Assembly: GCF_000981035.1 (NCBI RefSeq)
Contig: NZ_LAYJ01000101.1
Coordinates: 1-64,000, forward strand
Length of the DNA: 64,000 nt
Direction of reading: 5' to 3'
Origin: Christensenella hongkongensis
Lineage (GTDB): Bacteria; Bacillota; Clostridia; Christensenellales; Christensenellaceae
Numbering within the stretch: position 1 is the first letter of the stretch; each line of letters opens with the position of its first letter. This document shows, one piece after another, positions 43,660 through 52,217 of the stretch. The notes under the pieces were generated by a model, which was not told where the DNA came from, ran no database searches, and saw nothing but the letters and a program-made list of their open reading frames with translations. The translations under genes were made by a program, and so were the position numbers.

Positions 43660-44391
43660 ATGTCTGGACATTCGAAATGGTCAACGATTAAAAATAAAAA
43701 AGGGAAAGCGGACGCGGCCCGGGGCAAGGTTTTTACAAAAATTGGCAGGGAGCTTGCGGTAGCTGTGAAGCTTGGCGGCTCTGATCCGGCTTCCAATTCG
43801 CGCCTGAGGGACTGTATTGCCAAAGCGAAAGCAAACAATATGCCAAACGATAACATCACCCGTTCCATCAAAAAAGCGGCGGGCGAGCTTGGAAACATCA
43901 ACTATGAGGAACTGACCTATGAAGGCTACGGCATCGGCGGCGTCGCTGTTATCGTAGAAACCATGACGGATAACAAAAACCGTACGGTTGGCGAGGTGCG
44001 TCATGCGTTCGATAAATTTGGGGGCAGCATGGGTACCACGGGCAGCGTGTCCTTCCTGTTTGATAAAAAAGGAATCATAGTCATCGATTCGGAAGCGGGC
44101 GATGAGGATACGGTAATGGAAGCGGCGCTTGAAGCGGGTGCGGAAGATTTTACGGCAGAAGACGGCGCATATGAGATTACGACAGCTCCTGAGGACTTCT
44201 CGGCAGTGCGTGAAGCACTGGAAGGACAGGGTTACGAATTTTTATCCGCAGAGCTCGATATGGTGCCGCAGACGACAACGAACCTTGACGCGGAGCAGCA
44301 GGTGAAATTCGAAAAAATGCTCGATATGCTCGAAGATAACGACGATGTGCAGAACGTCTATCATAATGCGGAACTTCCGGACGAAGAATGA
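43660..44391 (+). CDS. yebC: YebC/PmpR family protein
   Basis: A 243-residue YebC family protein: [19 protein letters not shown] at the start, [17 protein letters not shown], and [13 protein letters not shown]. Members act as transcription factors or as translation factors that help ribosomes at proline stretches; the two roles cannot be separated by sequence here. GAGGTGA before ATG 43660 favours this start over GTG 43651. Confidence 0.95.
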   Translation: MSGHSKWSTIKNKKGKADAARGKVFTKIGRELAVAVKLGGSDPASNSRLRDCIAKAKANNMPNDNITRSIKKAAGELGNINYEELTYEGYGIGGVAVIVETMTDNKNRTVGEVRHAFDKFGGSMGTTGSVSFLFDKKGIIVIDSEAGDEDTVMEAALEAGAEDFTAEDGAYEITTAPEDFSAVREALEGQGYEFLSAELDMVPQTTTNLDAEQQVKFEKMLDMLEDNDDVQNVYHNAELPDEE

Positions 44392-44526
44392 ACAAGCCGC
44401 TTATATAGCGGGATTTGTGCTGTAATATATATAATAGTACAGATGAAAAACATGTTTTTTGGACAGTCCCGGGGCGTTTGAAAAGGGATTGAAGCAAAAA
44501 GCCGGAATCGTATCAACTGATAAATC

Positions 44527-44571
44527 AAAAGACCTTGCCGCTCCTTCCAAAAAAGGAAAGCAAGGTCTTTT
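44527..44571 (+). terminator. Terminator between yebC and the coiled-coil lipoprotein (bidirectional)
   Basis: AAAAGACCTTGC (44527-44538) pairs with GCAAGGTCTTTT (44560-44571), with an inner CCTTCC/GGAA stem. Confidence 0.8.
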
Positions 44572-44604
44572 CATATCATGGAAAAGTTGGCAGATTTGCC
44601 ATGA

Positions 44605-45156
44605 TTATGACGGCGGGCTGCATCTGGAGCAGGGAGAATAACCGTCTGCTTTTGCTTCGCTGAGAGAAATTGCAATTTTGCTTTTTTTCAAATAACTGCA
44701 GCCGCCTGTATGATATTTTTCTCCTGTTTTGGTAATATAAACTGTTGCGCCACCGCCGCTTTTTTGGTCGGGGGAAGCGTCGCTGTTATCGCTGCTGGTA
44801 CTATTCTTAGAAGAAGAGGTCGATTTTTCAGAAGACAGCTGCTCTGCTTCGGCAGTTTTTTGACTCAGTTGATTTTCGAGGTCGGTTATTTTTGATGATA
44901 AATCCTGAATGGTTTGATTGGCTGTCGTCAAATCACCGGAAAGCTTTTGGTTTTCGGCTTCCAGTTCCTCCAATTTCTGCGAAAGCGCATCCAGTTCAGC
45001 GGATGTTTTTTCTAACTGGTTTTCCAGTTCGATTTGCCCTGCGGCAAGCTCGTCGCGTTCGCCGACCACTTTTGTATATTCTTCCTGTGGTACGCCGCAA
45101 CCAATGAGCCCGATACAGAAAAGTGCAACCAATAGGGTTGCTAATAGTTTTTTCAT
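44605..45156 (-). CDS. Lipoprotein with coiled coil and Ada-like metal-binding tail
   Basis: A 183-residue lipoprotein: signal with lipobox LIGC (Cys20), a coiled coil of about 90 residues (heptads ELENQLEK, LEELEAENQKL), a Ser-rich linker, and a 45-residue end with YHTGGCSYLKKSKIAISL and CSRCS. That end resembles the Cys4-type Ada/ComEC-tail domain in which a His/Cys set holds a metal; here three or four ligands are present. Likely a cell-surface spacer carrying a small domain. Function unknown. Confidence 0.75.
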   Translation of the reverse strand: MKKLLATLLVALFCIGLIGCGVPQEEYTKVVGERDELAAGQIELENQLEKTSAELDALSQKLEELEAENQKLSGDLTTANQTIQDLSSKITDLENQLSQKTAEAEQLSSEKSTSSSKNSTSSDNSDASPDQKSGGGATVYITKTGEKYHTGGCSYLKKSKIAISLSEAKADGYSPCSRCSPPS

Positions 45157-45499
45157 AGCTGATACATCTCCTCACCCTTTATTGTATGGTTCGATTATAT
45201 CCAAAAAAGCAGGCGGTTTCTGCATTTCGTTAAAAGCATGACAAATCAGTTAAAATAAGTGATAATACATTACGATTCTGCCGTAAGGCAACTAACCGGA
45301 TCAACCAATATATTTTGCAGAATGTTCGTGAGAAGTTCTTTTGGCACAGGCTGTATGCGGTTGCGAAATGCAGGCAATTATGGTATATTTAACTGGAAAC
45401 TTCTATTGGATTGATCCGGCAAAAGCTGGCCGGCAGGACAGGTTAACTTTTTATTATTTCAGGAAACATTTTTTATATTATTCATCGAAAGGAGAAGTC
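45157..45499 (+). other. Intergenic stretch between the lipoprotein and the DUF4432 operon
   Basis: About 340 nt with no gene I can support. It must hold both divergent promoters, but no clean -35/-10 pair is evident. A CCGGCAAAAGCTGGCCGG region at about 45416-45433 has a short imperfect dyad. No riboswitch motif recognised. Confidence 0.4.
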
Positions 45500-46582
45500 A
45501 TGTATATTAATTTAAAGGATGGGATGTTTACAGACAGGGAAAGCCTGTTTGTAGACGATGGCTCGCTCAAAGCGTATTTATACCGCTTCGAGAGCGGTAT
45601 TTGCGCGGTAAAGCTCCAAAACAGCGAGGGCTTTATCACGGTTCTGCCGTTCAATGGGCAGATGGTGTGGGATGCGAAGTTCCACGGACGTTCCCTTAAA
45701 ATGGAAACGAGCTTTGCAATGCCAAAGAAAAGGGAACTGTTCCGCGATACTTACGGCTGCTATATCATGCACTGTGGAATCCTTGCAATGGGCTGCCCCT
45801 CGCCGGAGGATGACCACGGGCATCATGGAGAAATTCCCTATGTCACTTATGACAGCGCCGGTATTGTAACCGGTAGCGACGAAAAAGGCAGGTATATTGC
45901 AGTTACGGGCGAATACGAATACAATCGTGCATTCGGCAGCCACTATATTGCCCGGCCAATGGCAAAGCTTTATGAAGGCAGCACACTCATTGACGTGAGC
46001 ATGGAGGTGCAGAACAAATCGCGCGAAGCGATGGACCTGATGTATATGTGCCATATCAATAACAAAACAGAAGCGGGAGCGGAAGTGTTCCAGACATTGC
46101 CGTGGACGCCCGAGCATATGGTGGTGCGCGTCAGCATTCCGCAGTACAATACGCCTGATCCTGCATTTATGGAGCTTTTGGGACGTGTGCAGGAGGACGT
46201 AAAGGTGACAAAAATCATAAAAGAGGGCGATGTGTATGATCCGGAGATCGTCCTTTTCCTGCGCGATCCCAAAACAGATGAAAACGGTAAAGTTCATTTC
46301 CTGTACGTCCATAAGGACGGCAGCGCGGACTATACCTCATATGATCCCAGGGTTTTAAACAGGGGCGTGAGATGGATGGTTTACCATAAGGACTGGCAGT
46401 CCATGGGAATGGTTCTCCCGTCAACGGCGGAACCGGAAGGCTATCTGGCTGAAAAAGCAAAAGGCAACGTCCGCAGTTTGCCGCCGCAGGGGATTTTTAA
46501 GTCTGAGATCACCACCGGTTATATGGCGCCTGGGCAGGCGGAGAAAATGAAAGAAACAATCGAGCAGATCATGGAGGGATGA
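45500..46582 (+). CDS. DUF4432 family protein (aldose epimerase-like fold)
   Basis: A 360-residue protein matching DUF4432: GFITVLPFNGQMVWDAKF near the start, the His-rich DDHGHHGEIPY, and MYMCHINNK. The family shares the galactose mutarotase fold and may change anomers or bind an unusual sugar. GAAAGGAG before ATG 45500 sets the start; the longer frame has a low-quality leader. First of three close genes with BtpA and a PfkB kinase. Confidence 0.8.
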   Translation: MYINLKDGMFTDRESLFVDDGSLKAYLYRFESGICAVKLQNSEGFITVLPFNGQMVWDAKFHGRSLKMETSFAMPKKRELFRDTYGCYIMHCGILAMGCPSPEDDHGHHGEIPYVTYDSAGIVTGSDEKGRYIAVTGEYEYNRAFGSHYIARPMAKLYEGSTLIDVSMEVQNKSREAMDLMYMCHINNKTEAGAEVFQTLPWTPEHMVVRVSIPQYNTPDPAFMELLGRVQEDVKVTKIIKEGDVYDPEIVLFLRDPKTDENGKVHFLYVHKDGSADYTSYDPRVLNRGVRWMVYHKDWQSMGMVLPSTAEPEGYLAEKAKGNVRSLPPQGIFKSEITTGYMAPGQAEKMKETIEQIMEG

Positions 46583-46589
46583 CAGAAAC

Positions 46590-47423
46590 ATGGAACAGCG
46601 TTTAAGCAAAATATTTAAGCACGAAAAACCAATCATCGGCATGGTGCATTTGCGCCCGTTACCGGGCTCGCCAATGTATGATAAAAAGAAAATGGGTATG
46701 GAACAGATCATCGATATTGCGGTGAAGGAAGCACAGCTGCTTGAGAAGGGCGGCGTGGATGGCCTGCAAATCGAAAACATCTGGGATTATCCTTACATCA
46801 AGGGATGCGAGATCGGCCCGGAGACCGTTGCTGCAATGACAGCCGCGGCAACTTATGTGCGGCAGGCGGTTAAAATTCCAATCGGCGTGAACTGCCATCT
46901 CAACGGCGGCGAGCAGGCGCTTGCGATTGCGGTCGCTACAGGTGCAAAGTGGATGCGCGTATTTGAGTGGGTAAACGCCTATGTTTCCCACGCGGGTATT
47001 CTGGAAGGGATTGGCGGAAAGCTGGCAAGGTACCGCGCTGCGCTTGACGCGCGTGAGGACGTACTGTTTTTATGCGATGTGAACGTAAAGCACGGCAGCC
47101 ATTTTATCATCTCAGACCGCAGCTTTGCAGAGCAGGCAAACGATGCGGTGACGGAAGGGGCGGAAGCGCTGATCGTGACCGGTTTTGAAACGGGGATTGC
47201 GCCCACGCCGGAAAAGGTCAAAGAGTTTTCGGACAGCGTGGACGTCCCGGTGCTCCTTGGCAGCGGCACGACCAGTGAAAATGTAAAGGAGCTTCTGGAG
47301 CATTCCGACGGCGCGATTGTGGGAAGCTATTTCAAGGAAAACAACGACTGGAAACAGCCGGTTAGCCTGGAACGTACGAAGCAGTTTATGGATGCTGTAT
47401 GGAGTATTCGAAATGGGAAATAA
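46590..47423 (+). CDS. BtpA/SgcQ family protein
   Basis: A 277-residue TIM-barrel protein of the BtpA/SgcQ family: GMVHLRPLPGSP, GVNCHLNGGEQALAIA, LCDVNVKHGSH, and a phosphate-binding-like GSGTTSENVKELL. BtpA was named for photosystem I assembly, but most bacterial members sit with sugar genes and have unproven aldolase or isomerase roles. Seven nt separate it from DUF4432, and it overlaps the kinase by 11 nt. Confidence 0.85.
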   Translation: MEQRLSKIFKHEKPIIGMVHLRPLPGSPMYDKKKMGMEQIIDIAVKEAQLLEKGGVDGLQIENIWDYPYIKGCEIGPETVAAMTAAATYVRQAVKIPIGVNCHLNGGEQALAIAVATGAKWMRVFEWVNAYVSHAGILEGIGGKLARYRAALDAREDVLFLCDVNVKHGSHFIISDRSFAEQANDAVTEGAEALIVTGFETGIAPTPEKVKEFSDSVDVPVLLGSGTTSENVKELLEHSDGAIVGSYFKENNDWKQPVSLERTKQFMDAVWSIRNGK

Positions 47424-48354
47424 CGGGAAACGTATTTTATGCGTGGGCAGCATTAATATGGATCTAACGATGTTTATGGAACGGATGCCTGCGCCTGCGG
47501 AAACGGTGATAACCGATAACTTCGCAACCTATCCCGGGGGCAAAGGAGGGAATCAGGCGGTTGCCGCGGCACGTATGGGCGGAAACGTTGGGTTCCTTGG
47601 AAAGCTTGGCACAGACAGCTTTAGCAACCAGCTTCTGGAAGAACTCCGCAGGGACGGGATCGACACCTCGCATATCCTGATCGAGCCCGACGAAACGGCG
47701 GGAATCGCTATGATACGCATTGACAGGGAAGGAATTAACTCGATCTCCTTTTCACCGGGGGCGAACGCGCTCCTTACGCCGCGGGACATTGAAGAAAACG
47801 AGGCGTTATTTGAAGAGTATGATTTTTTGCTTGCGGTTTTGGAGATTCCGTGTGAAACAGTGTACGCGGCGATCCGTATGGCAAAAAAGCATGGTATGAC
47901 CGTGGTGTTCGATCCGTCGCCTATTCCAAAGGAACCGTTTCCTCAGGATATTATCCGCATGATTGATTTTACAAAACCGAATGAAATCGAGGCGGCACAG
48001 CTTGCCGGCATTAAGATTACGGATATCGCTACGGCGGAGGCGTGCCTTGAAAGCCTTCTCACAGCAGGATTTCCCTGCCCAATCGTTTCCCTTGGCAAGG
48101 AGGGCTGCATTGCGCCTGTTGGCGGGAAAAATACGCGGTTCACGCCGCCAAAGGTACAGGCGGTTGACAGTACGGCTGCGGGCGATGTGTTTTTAGGCTC
48201 GTTTACAGCGGCGCTGTCCAGGGATTATCCCCTTTATGAGGCGATTCGCTTTGCTTCGGTTGCGTCTGCGCTCAGCACCACGGTGAAGGGGGCGCAAACC
48301 TCCATACCAAGGCTCGCCGAGGTGGAAAAAGTATGGAAAGAGCTTTCAGAATAA
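47413..48354 (+). CDS. PfkB family carbohydrate kinase (ribokinase-like)
   Basis: A 313-residue kinase with signature GGKGGNQAVAAARMGG near the N-terminus and DSTAAGDVFLGSF (anion hole and catalytic Asp) near the end. It phosphorylates a sugar or nucleoside with ATP. ATG 47413, with GGAG at 47401-47404, lies 11 nt inside the BtpA gene. Together with DUF4432 and BtpA it suggests epimerise, phosphorylate and cleave steps for an unknown sugar. No dedicated transporter is adjacent. Confidence 0.88.
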   Translation: MGNNGKRILCVGSINMDLTMFMERMPAPAETVITDNFATYPGGKGGNQAVAAARMGGNVGFLGKLGTDSFSNQLLEELRRDGIDTSHILIEPDETAGIAMIRIDREGINSISFSPGANALLTPRDIEENEALFEEYDFLLAVLEIPCETVYAAIRMAKKHGMTVVFDPSPIPKEPFPQDIIRMIDFTKPNEIEAAQLAGIKITDIATAEACLESLLTAGFPCPIVSLGKEGCIAPVGGKNTRFTPPKVQAVDSTAAGDVFLGSFTAALSRDYPLYEAIRFASVASALSTTVKGAQTSIPRLAEVEKVWKELSE

Positions 48355-48364
48355 CAACGATCAA

Positions 48365-48390
48365 AAAAGCCGGCAGCGCCGGCTTTTTTT
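48365..48390 (+). terminator. Bidirectional terminator between kinase and short-chain dehydrogenase
   Basis: AAAAGCCGGC (48365-48374) pairs with GCCGGCTTTT (48378-48387) around AGC, with a long T-run. It abuts the stop of the convergent gene. Confidence 0.88.
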
Positions 48391-49138
48391 ATTGCTTTTT
48401 ATTTTGCAGGTTGTAAGCCGTTTTGGCCAGAAGGGAATCCGGAAGCAGCTTGGAAAAGAACCGTGCGAACTTCATCGTTGCCCCGGGAACGATGACCGTT
48501 TTTTTGGCAAACATTTTCTTAACCGCATAATCTGCTACAGAAGGAGAAGAAAGCCCGCCAAAACCGAACTGCACACCCGCGGTTTTGTTAAACTCCGTAT
48601 CCACCGGGCCGGGGCAGAGCGCGCTGACAGATACGTTTTTTCCTGCACGGCGAAGCTCCTCGCTTACAGCCTGCGTCAGGCGCAGCACATAAGCCTTGGA
48701 CGCATAATAGGACGAGAAGAGCGGCCCGGGCAAAAAGGCCGCCGACGAGGCGACGTTGAGGATATACCCGCGGTTCTCCGCAATAAAATCCTTCAGGAAC
48801 AGCTTCATCAGGATATGGGCCGAAATGATGTTGACGTCCAGCATATCAATTTCTTCCGGGAGCCCGGTTTTATCAAACGCGCCAAATACGCCGTACCCGG
48901 CGTTGTTAATAAGCACGCTGATATCTTCGTTTTTCGTTTGCCTGTACAGGCGCAGGCATTCTTCCTTTTGGGAAAGGTCTGCCGGAATGACAATAACGTC
49001 TGTGGCAAGCTCGCTTTTCAGCTCCAAAAGACGCTCCTCCCGCCGGGCGGTAATAACCAGGTCATACCCCCGTTTGCTCAGGTTTTTAGCGATATCCCTT
49101 CCGATCCCGGAGCTTGCGCCCGTAATGAGTGCCTTCAT
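48389..49138 (-). CDS. Short-chain dehydrogenase/reductase
   Basis: A 249-residue SDR: ALITGASSGIGRD, NNAGYGVFG, and YYASKAYV as the YxxxK site. I start at MKALITG; the longer frame adds 50 residues running through the promoter. TATAAT on the minus strand lies at 49172-49177, 34 nt before. Similar to, but not a close copy of, the SDR at 42726. Substrate unknown. Confidence 0.88.
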   Translation of the reverse strand: MKALITGASSGIGRDIAKNLSKRGYDLVITARREERLLELKSELATDVIVIPADLSQKEECLRLYRQTKNEDISVLINNAGYGVFGAFDKTGLPEEIDMLDVNIISAHILMKLFLKDFIAENRGYILNVASSAAFLPGPLFSSYYASKAYVLRLTQAVSEELRRAGKNVSVSALCPGPVDTEFNKTAGVQFGFGGLSSPSVADYAVKKMFAKKTVIVPGATMKFARFFSKLLPDSLLAKTAYNLQNKKQ

Positions 49139-49171
49139 TTGCCATGCCCAACCTTTTTTAAATGATATTTT

Positions 49172-49177
49172 ATTATA
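49172..49177 (-). promoter_or_regulatory. -10 element of the short-chain dehydrogenase gene
   Basis: TATAAT on the minus strand, with a weak TTTTTC 17 bp upstream. Confidence 0.4.
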
Positions 49178-49276
49178 CCATGTTTTGGGAGTGGGAAAAA
49201 AGTCTTTCATTTGTGCAATCAGGCATTGGAGTTTATAATGGAAGGGAATCAAACAGGTAAAGGACAATAAAACGTT

Positions 49277-50137
49277 ATGGCAAAACAAATAACCGCAGCA
49301 ATACTTTGTATTTTAATGGGAATTGGAATCGCGGGCTGTGCGCCTCAAAGCGAACCCGTACAAACGGCGCAGGCGCAGGACTCTGCCGCGATAAGCACTC
49401 CAACGGCAACGCCTACGCCCGCGCCTGCCGCCACCCCTACGCCGGAGCCTGCTCCAACTCCGACGCCGGAACCGACACCAGAACCGACACCAGAACCTAC
49501 GCCGGAAAAACCGCTTTCCGGAATCGTGATTGGAATCGATCCGGGGCACCAGGCAAAGGGTAATTCGGAAAAAGAGGCCTCCGCGCCGGGGGACGGCGAG
49601 ATGAAGGCAAAGGTATCTTCGGGTGCGGACGGAAGAAATACAGGAACGCCGGAATACAAGATCACGCTGGCAGTGGGGCTCAGGCTGCGGGATATTCTCG
49701 AGGAAAACGGCGCGCAGGTTGTTATGACGCGTGAATCGTCCGACGTGGATATTTCGAACAAAGAACGTGCGACTATGATGAATGACGCGGGCGCAGATCT
49801 CGTGGTACGCCTGCATTGTGACGGAGTGGACGACGAATCCGTACACGGCGCGCTGATGCTGGTGCCTGTGGGAAGCCATGCACAGGGTTTTGAGGAAGAA
49901 AGTCTTGCGGCGGGAAAAGCCATCCTGAATGCGTTCGTGGAAGAAACGGGCGCAAAAAACAGGGGGATTATGGAGCGCGACGACCAGACCGGATTCAACT
50001 GGAGTACGGTTCCGGTGTGCAACATGGAAATGGGCTGCCTTTCCAATGCAAAAGAGGAAGAGCTGCTTATTTCAACGGATTACCAGAATGAATGTGCGCA
50101 GGGAATTTCAAACGGTATTTTGAATTATTTCGGATGA
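49277..50137 (+). CDS. N-acetylmuramoyl-L-alanine amidase lipoprotein
   Basis: A 286-residue lipoprotein with lipobox IAGC (Cys21), a Thr/Pro/Glu repeat linker (about 42-76, repeated TPEP units), and an Amidase_3 domain: IGIDPGHQ (zinc His), LVVRLHCDG (second His), and NMEMGCLSN (catalytic Glu). It cleaves the bond between MurNAc and the stem peptide at the cell surface. AAAGGA is upstream. It is followed 15 nt later by a LysR regulator, probably unrelated. Confidence 0.9.
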   Translation: MAKQITAAILCILMGIGIAGCAPQSEPVQTAQAQDSAAISTPTATPTPAPAATPTPEPAPTPTPEPTPEPTPEPTPEKPLSGIVIGIDPGHQAKGNSEKEASAPGDGEMKAKVSSGADGRNTGTPEYKITLAVGLRLRDILEENGAQVVMTRESSDVDISNKERATMMNDAGADLVVRLHCDGVDDESVHGALMLVPVGSHAQGFEEESLAAGKAILNAFVEETGAKNRGIMERDDQTGFNWSTVPVCNMEMGCLSNAKEEELLISTDYQNECAQGISNGILNYFG

Positions 50138-50152
50138 AGACGGGAGAGCAAT

Positions 50153-51034
50153 ATGGATATCAGCCTCGATTCTTATAAAACATTTTACTATGTTGCAAAG
50201 CTTTCCAGTATCACGGCCGCAGCGGAAAAGCTGTATATTTCGCAGCCGGCTGTGAGCCAGTCGGTGAAGCAGTTGGAGAAGCTTCTCGGTTGCAGCCTTT
50301 TTTTCCGGACAAAAAAAGGCGTGACGCTGACGAAGGAGGGCGAAGCGCTTTATTTCCATGTCGCCAGGGGGTACGAGCAGATTTTGCTCGGCGAGAGGCG
50401 GCTTGAGGAAATGCTTGATTTTGAGACGGGCGAGGTGCGGATCGGCGCGAACGATATGACGCTGCAATATTACCTGCTGCCTTTTCTGGAGGCGTTCCAC
50501 AACAAATATCCCAAGGTGCGTATGGGAATCATGAACCTCACAACTCCCGCGACGATCGGAAGCCTGCGGGAAGGCAAGATAGATCTTGGCGTGGTCGGCT
50601 CGCCGGTCGAAAACTACAAAGGGCTTTCCGTGCGGGACGTAGCGCAGATACAGGATGTTTTCCTTGCGGGCGAACGTTTCAGGCATTTGCAGGGAAAGCG
50701 TCTGTCGCTCGGGCAAATTATGCAGTATCCGATCGTCTGTCATGCAAAGGGAACGAGTACGCGCCAGTATCTGGACGAATTTTTTGCAGGGAAAGGAATC
50801 GAACTCCGGCCAGACTTTGAGGTCGCTACGTCGGACCTCATTGCACCGTTCGCAGAACGCAATATGGGGATTGGTATTGTGGTCGACTTTTTTGCGAAGG
50901 AAAGTATCCGCAGGAAAAAGGCGTTCGTGCTGGAAACGGAGGAGCAGCTGCCGCCGCGTAAAATATGTGTGGTGACCGGGAATAAGGCACAGGTATCCCA
51001 TGCGGCTAAGGAGTTTATCCGAACATTGAAATAA
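50153..51034 (+). CDS. LysR family transcriptional regulator
   Basis: A 293-residue LysR protein: N-terminal winged helix (FYYVAKLSSITAAAEKLYIS, QPAVSQSVKQLE) and a periplasmic-binding-like effector domain (about 90-290). GGGAGAGCA precedes the ATG. It lies upstream of and co-directional with the DMT transporter gene, a likely target, although classic LysR targets are divergent. Effector unknown. Confidence 0.92.
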   Translation: MDISLDSYKTFYYVAKLSSITAAAEKLYISQPAVSQSVKQLEKLLGCSLFFRTKKGVTLTKEGEALYFHVARGYEQILLGERRLEEMLDFETGEVRIGANDMTLQYYLLPFLEAFHNKYPKVRMGIMNLTTPATIGSLREGKIDLGVVGSPVENYKGLSVRDVAQIQDVFLAGERFRHLQGKRLSLGQIMQYPIVCHAKGTSTRQYLDEFFAGKGIELRPDFEVATSDLIAPFAERNMGIGIVVDFFAKESIRRKKAFVLETEEQLPPRKICVVTGNKAQVSHAAKEFIRTLK

Positions 51035-51137
51035 GTTGTGCTTATAGTATATATAAATAATATAGATTTTACTTATGTGACTTCTGAGGGTATCATAACA
51101 GTGAAAGCATCGTTGTGAAGGAAAGGAAGTCTTTTTT

Positions 51138-52115
51138 GTGAAAAAAAGTTGGATTTATATTATTTCTGCAATTATATTGTTCAGTACGATGGAGATCGCG
51201 CTTAAGCAGATCGCGGGGGATTTTAATCCCATGCAGCTGACGCTGACGCGTTTTCTCATCGGGGGGATATTCCTGATTCCGTTCGCGGTGAACAGGATGA
51301 AGAAAAGAGGCGTACGGCTCAAGAGAACGGATCTGCGCGTATTTGCTTTGCTTGGCCTCATTGGCGTTGCCGTCAGCATGACGTTCTACCAGCTCGCGAT
51401 CCTTGAAACCAACGCGTCTGTGGTAGCAGTGCTGTTCAGCAGTAATCCGGCGTTCATCATGTTGCTTTCGGCGCTGCTGCTTCGCGAGGTCATCCACAGA
51501 CGGAATGTGATCGCGATCGTGGCTGAAATTGTGGGAATCATTATACTGATAGGTCCGCTGGGCGCGCAGGTTAGTGCGGGCGGTATCATCCTGACACTTC
51601 TGTCTGTCCTGACATTTTCGCTTTATGGCGTTATGGGCAAAAAGAAATGTATGCAGTACGGCGGCGTCACAGTAACCTGCCTGAGTTTTTTATTTGGTGC
51701 GGCAGAGCTGTTCGTGGTGGTTCTTTTAAGCCATATCGGTGGCGTAGCGGACTATATGACGGCGCACGGCATGGAAACGTATGCGAATATTCCGCTGTTG
51801 ACCGGTTACAGTATGGAAAACATCTGGATCGTACTGTATATCTGCATCGGCATTACCGGCGCGGGCTTTGCGTCCTATTTTACGGCAATGGAACGGACGT
51901 CGGCAAACACGGCATCCCTTGTGTTTTTCTTCAAACCGGTGCTGGCAACGATACTTGCCGCGGCGATCCTGCATGAAGCAGTACCCTCCAATATGATCGC
52001 TGGAATTGTACTGATATTGGTTGGTTCGGTGGCAATGCTGGTTCCGGGGCTGCGCCCGCGGGGAAAAAACTTGCGTACAGCCTGCGCCATACGGGAAAAG
52101 TTAGCGGAAAAGTAA
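51138..52115 (+). CDS. EamA/DMT family transporter
   Basis: A 325-residue transporter with ten membrane spans in two EamA repeats (first: YIISAIILFSTMEIALKQI; second starts near residue 150 and ends KPVLATILAAAILHEAVP). Members export amino acids or other metabolites. The start is GTG 51138 with AAGGAAG upstream. A terminator follows at 52133. Confidence 0.9.
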   Translation: MKKSWIYIISAIILFSTMEIALKQIAGDFNPMQLTLTRFLIGGIFLIPFAVNRMKKRGVRLKRTDLRVFALLGLIGVAVSMTFYQLAILETNASVVAVLFSSNPAFIMLLSALLLREVIHRRNVIAIVAEIVGIIILIGPLGAQVSAGGIILTLLSVLTFSLYGVMGKKKCMQYGGVTVTCLSFLFGAAELFVVVLLSHIGGVADYMTAHGMETYANIPLLTGYSMENIWIVLYICIGITGAGFASYFTAMERTSANTASLVFFFKPVLATILAAAILHEAVPSNMIAGIVLILVGSVAMLVPGLRPRGKNLRTACAIREKLAEK

Positions 52116-52132
52116 AGAAAAGAAAGCTGGAA

Positions 52133-52167
52133 AGCGGCGCCGAAATACGGGCGCCGCTCTTGTTTTC
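52133..52167 (+). terminator. Terminator of the DMT transporter gene
   Basis: AGCGGCGCC (52133-52141) pairs with GGCGCCGCT (52150-52158), followed by CTTGTTTT. Confidence 0.75.
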
Positions 52168-52217
52168 AGGAAGGGGGGATGTTATACTGAAAAAAACGAA
52201 AGAAACGGGGTTTTACC

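Noticed and set aside
49313-49879. Arg-rich ORF opposite the amidase gene
   Set aside because: It is the complement of the Pro/Thr linker repeats; a shadow frame.
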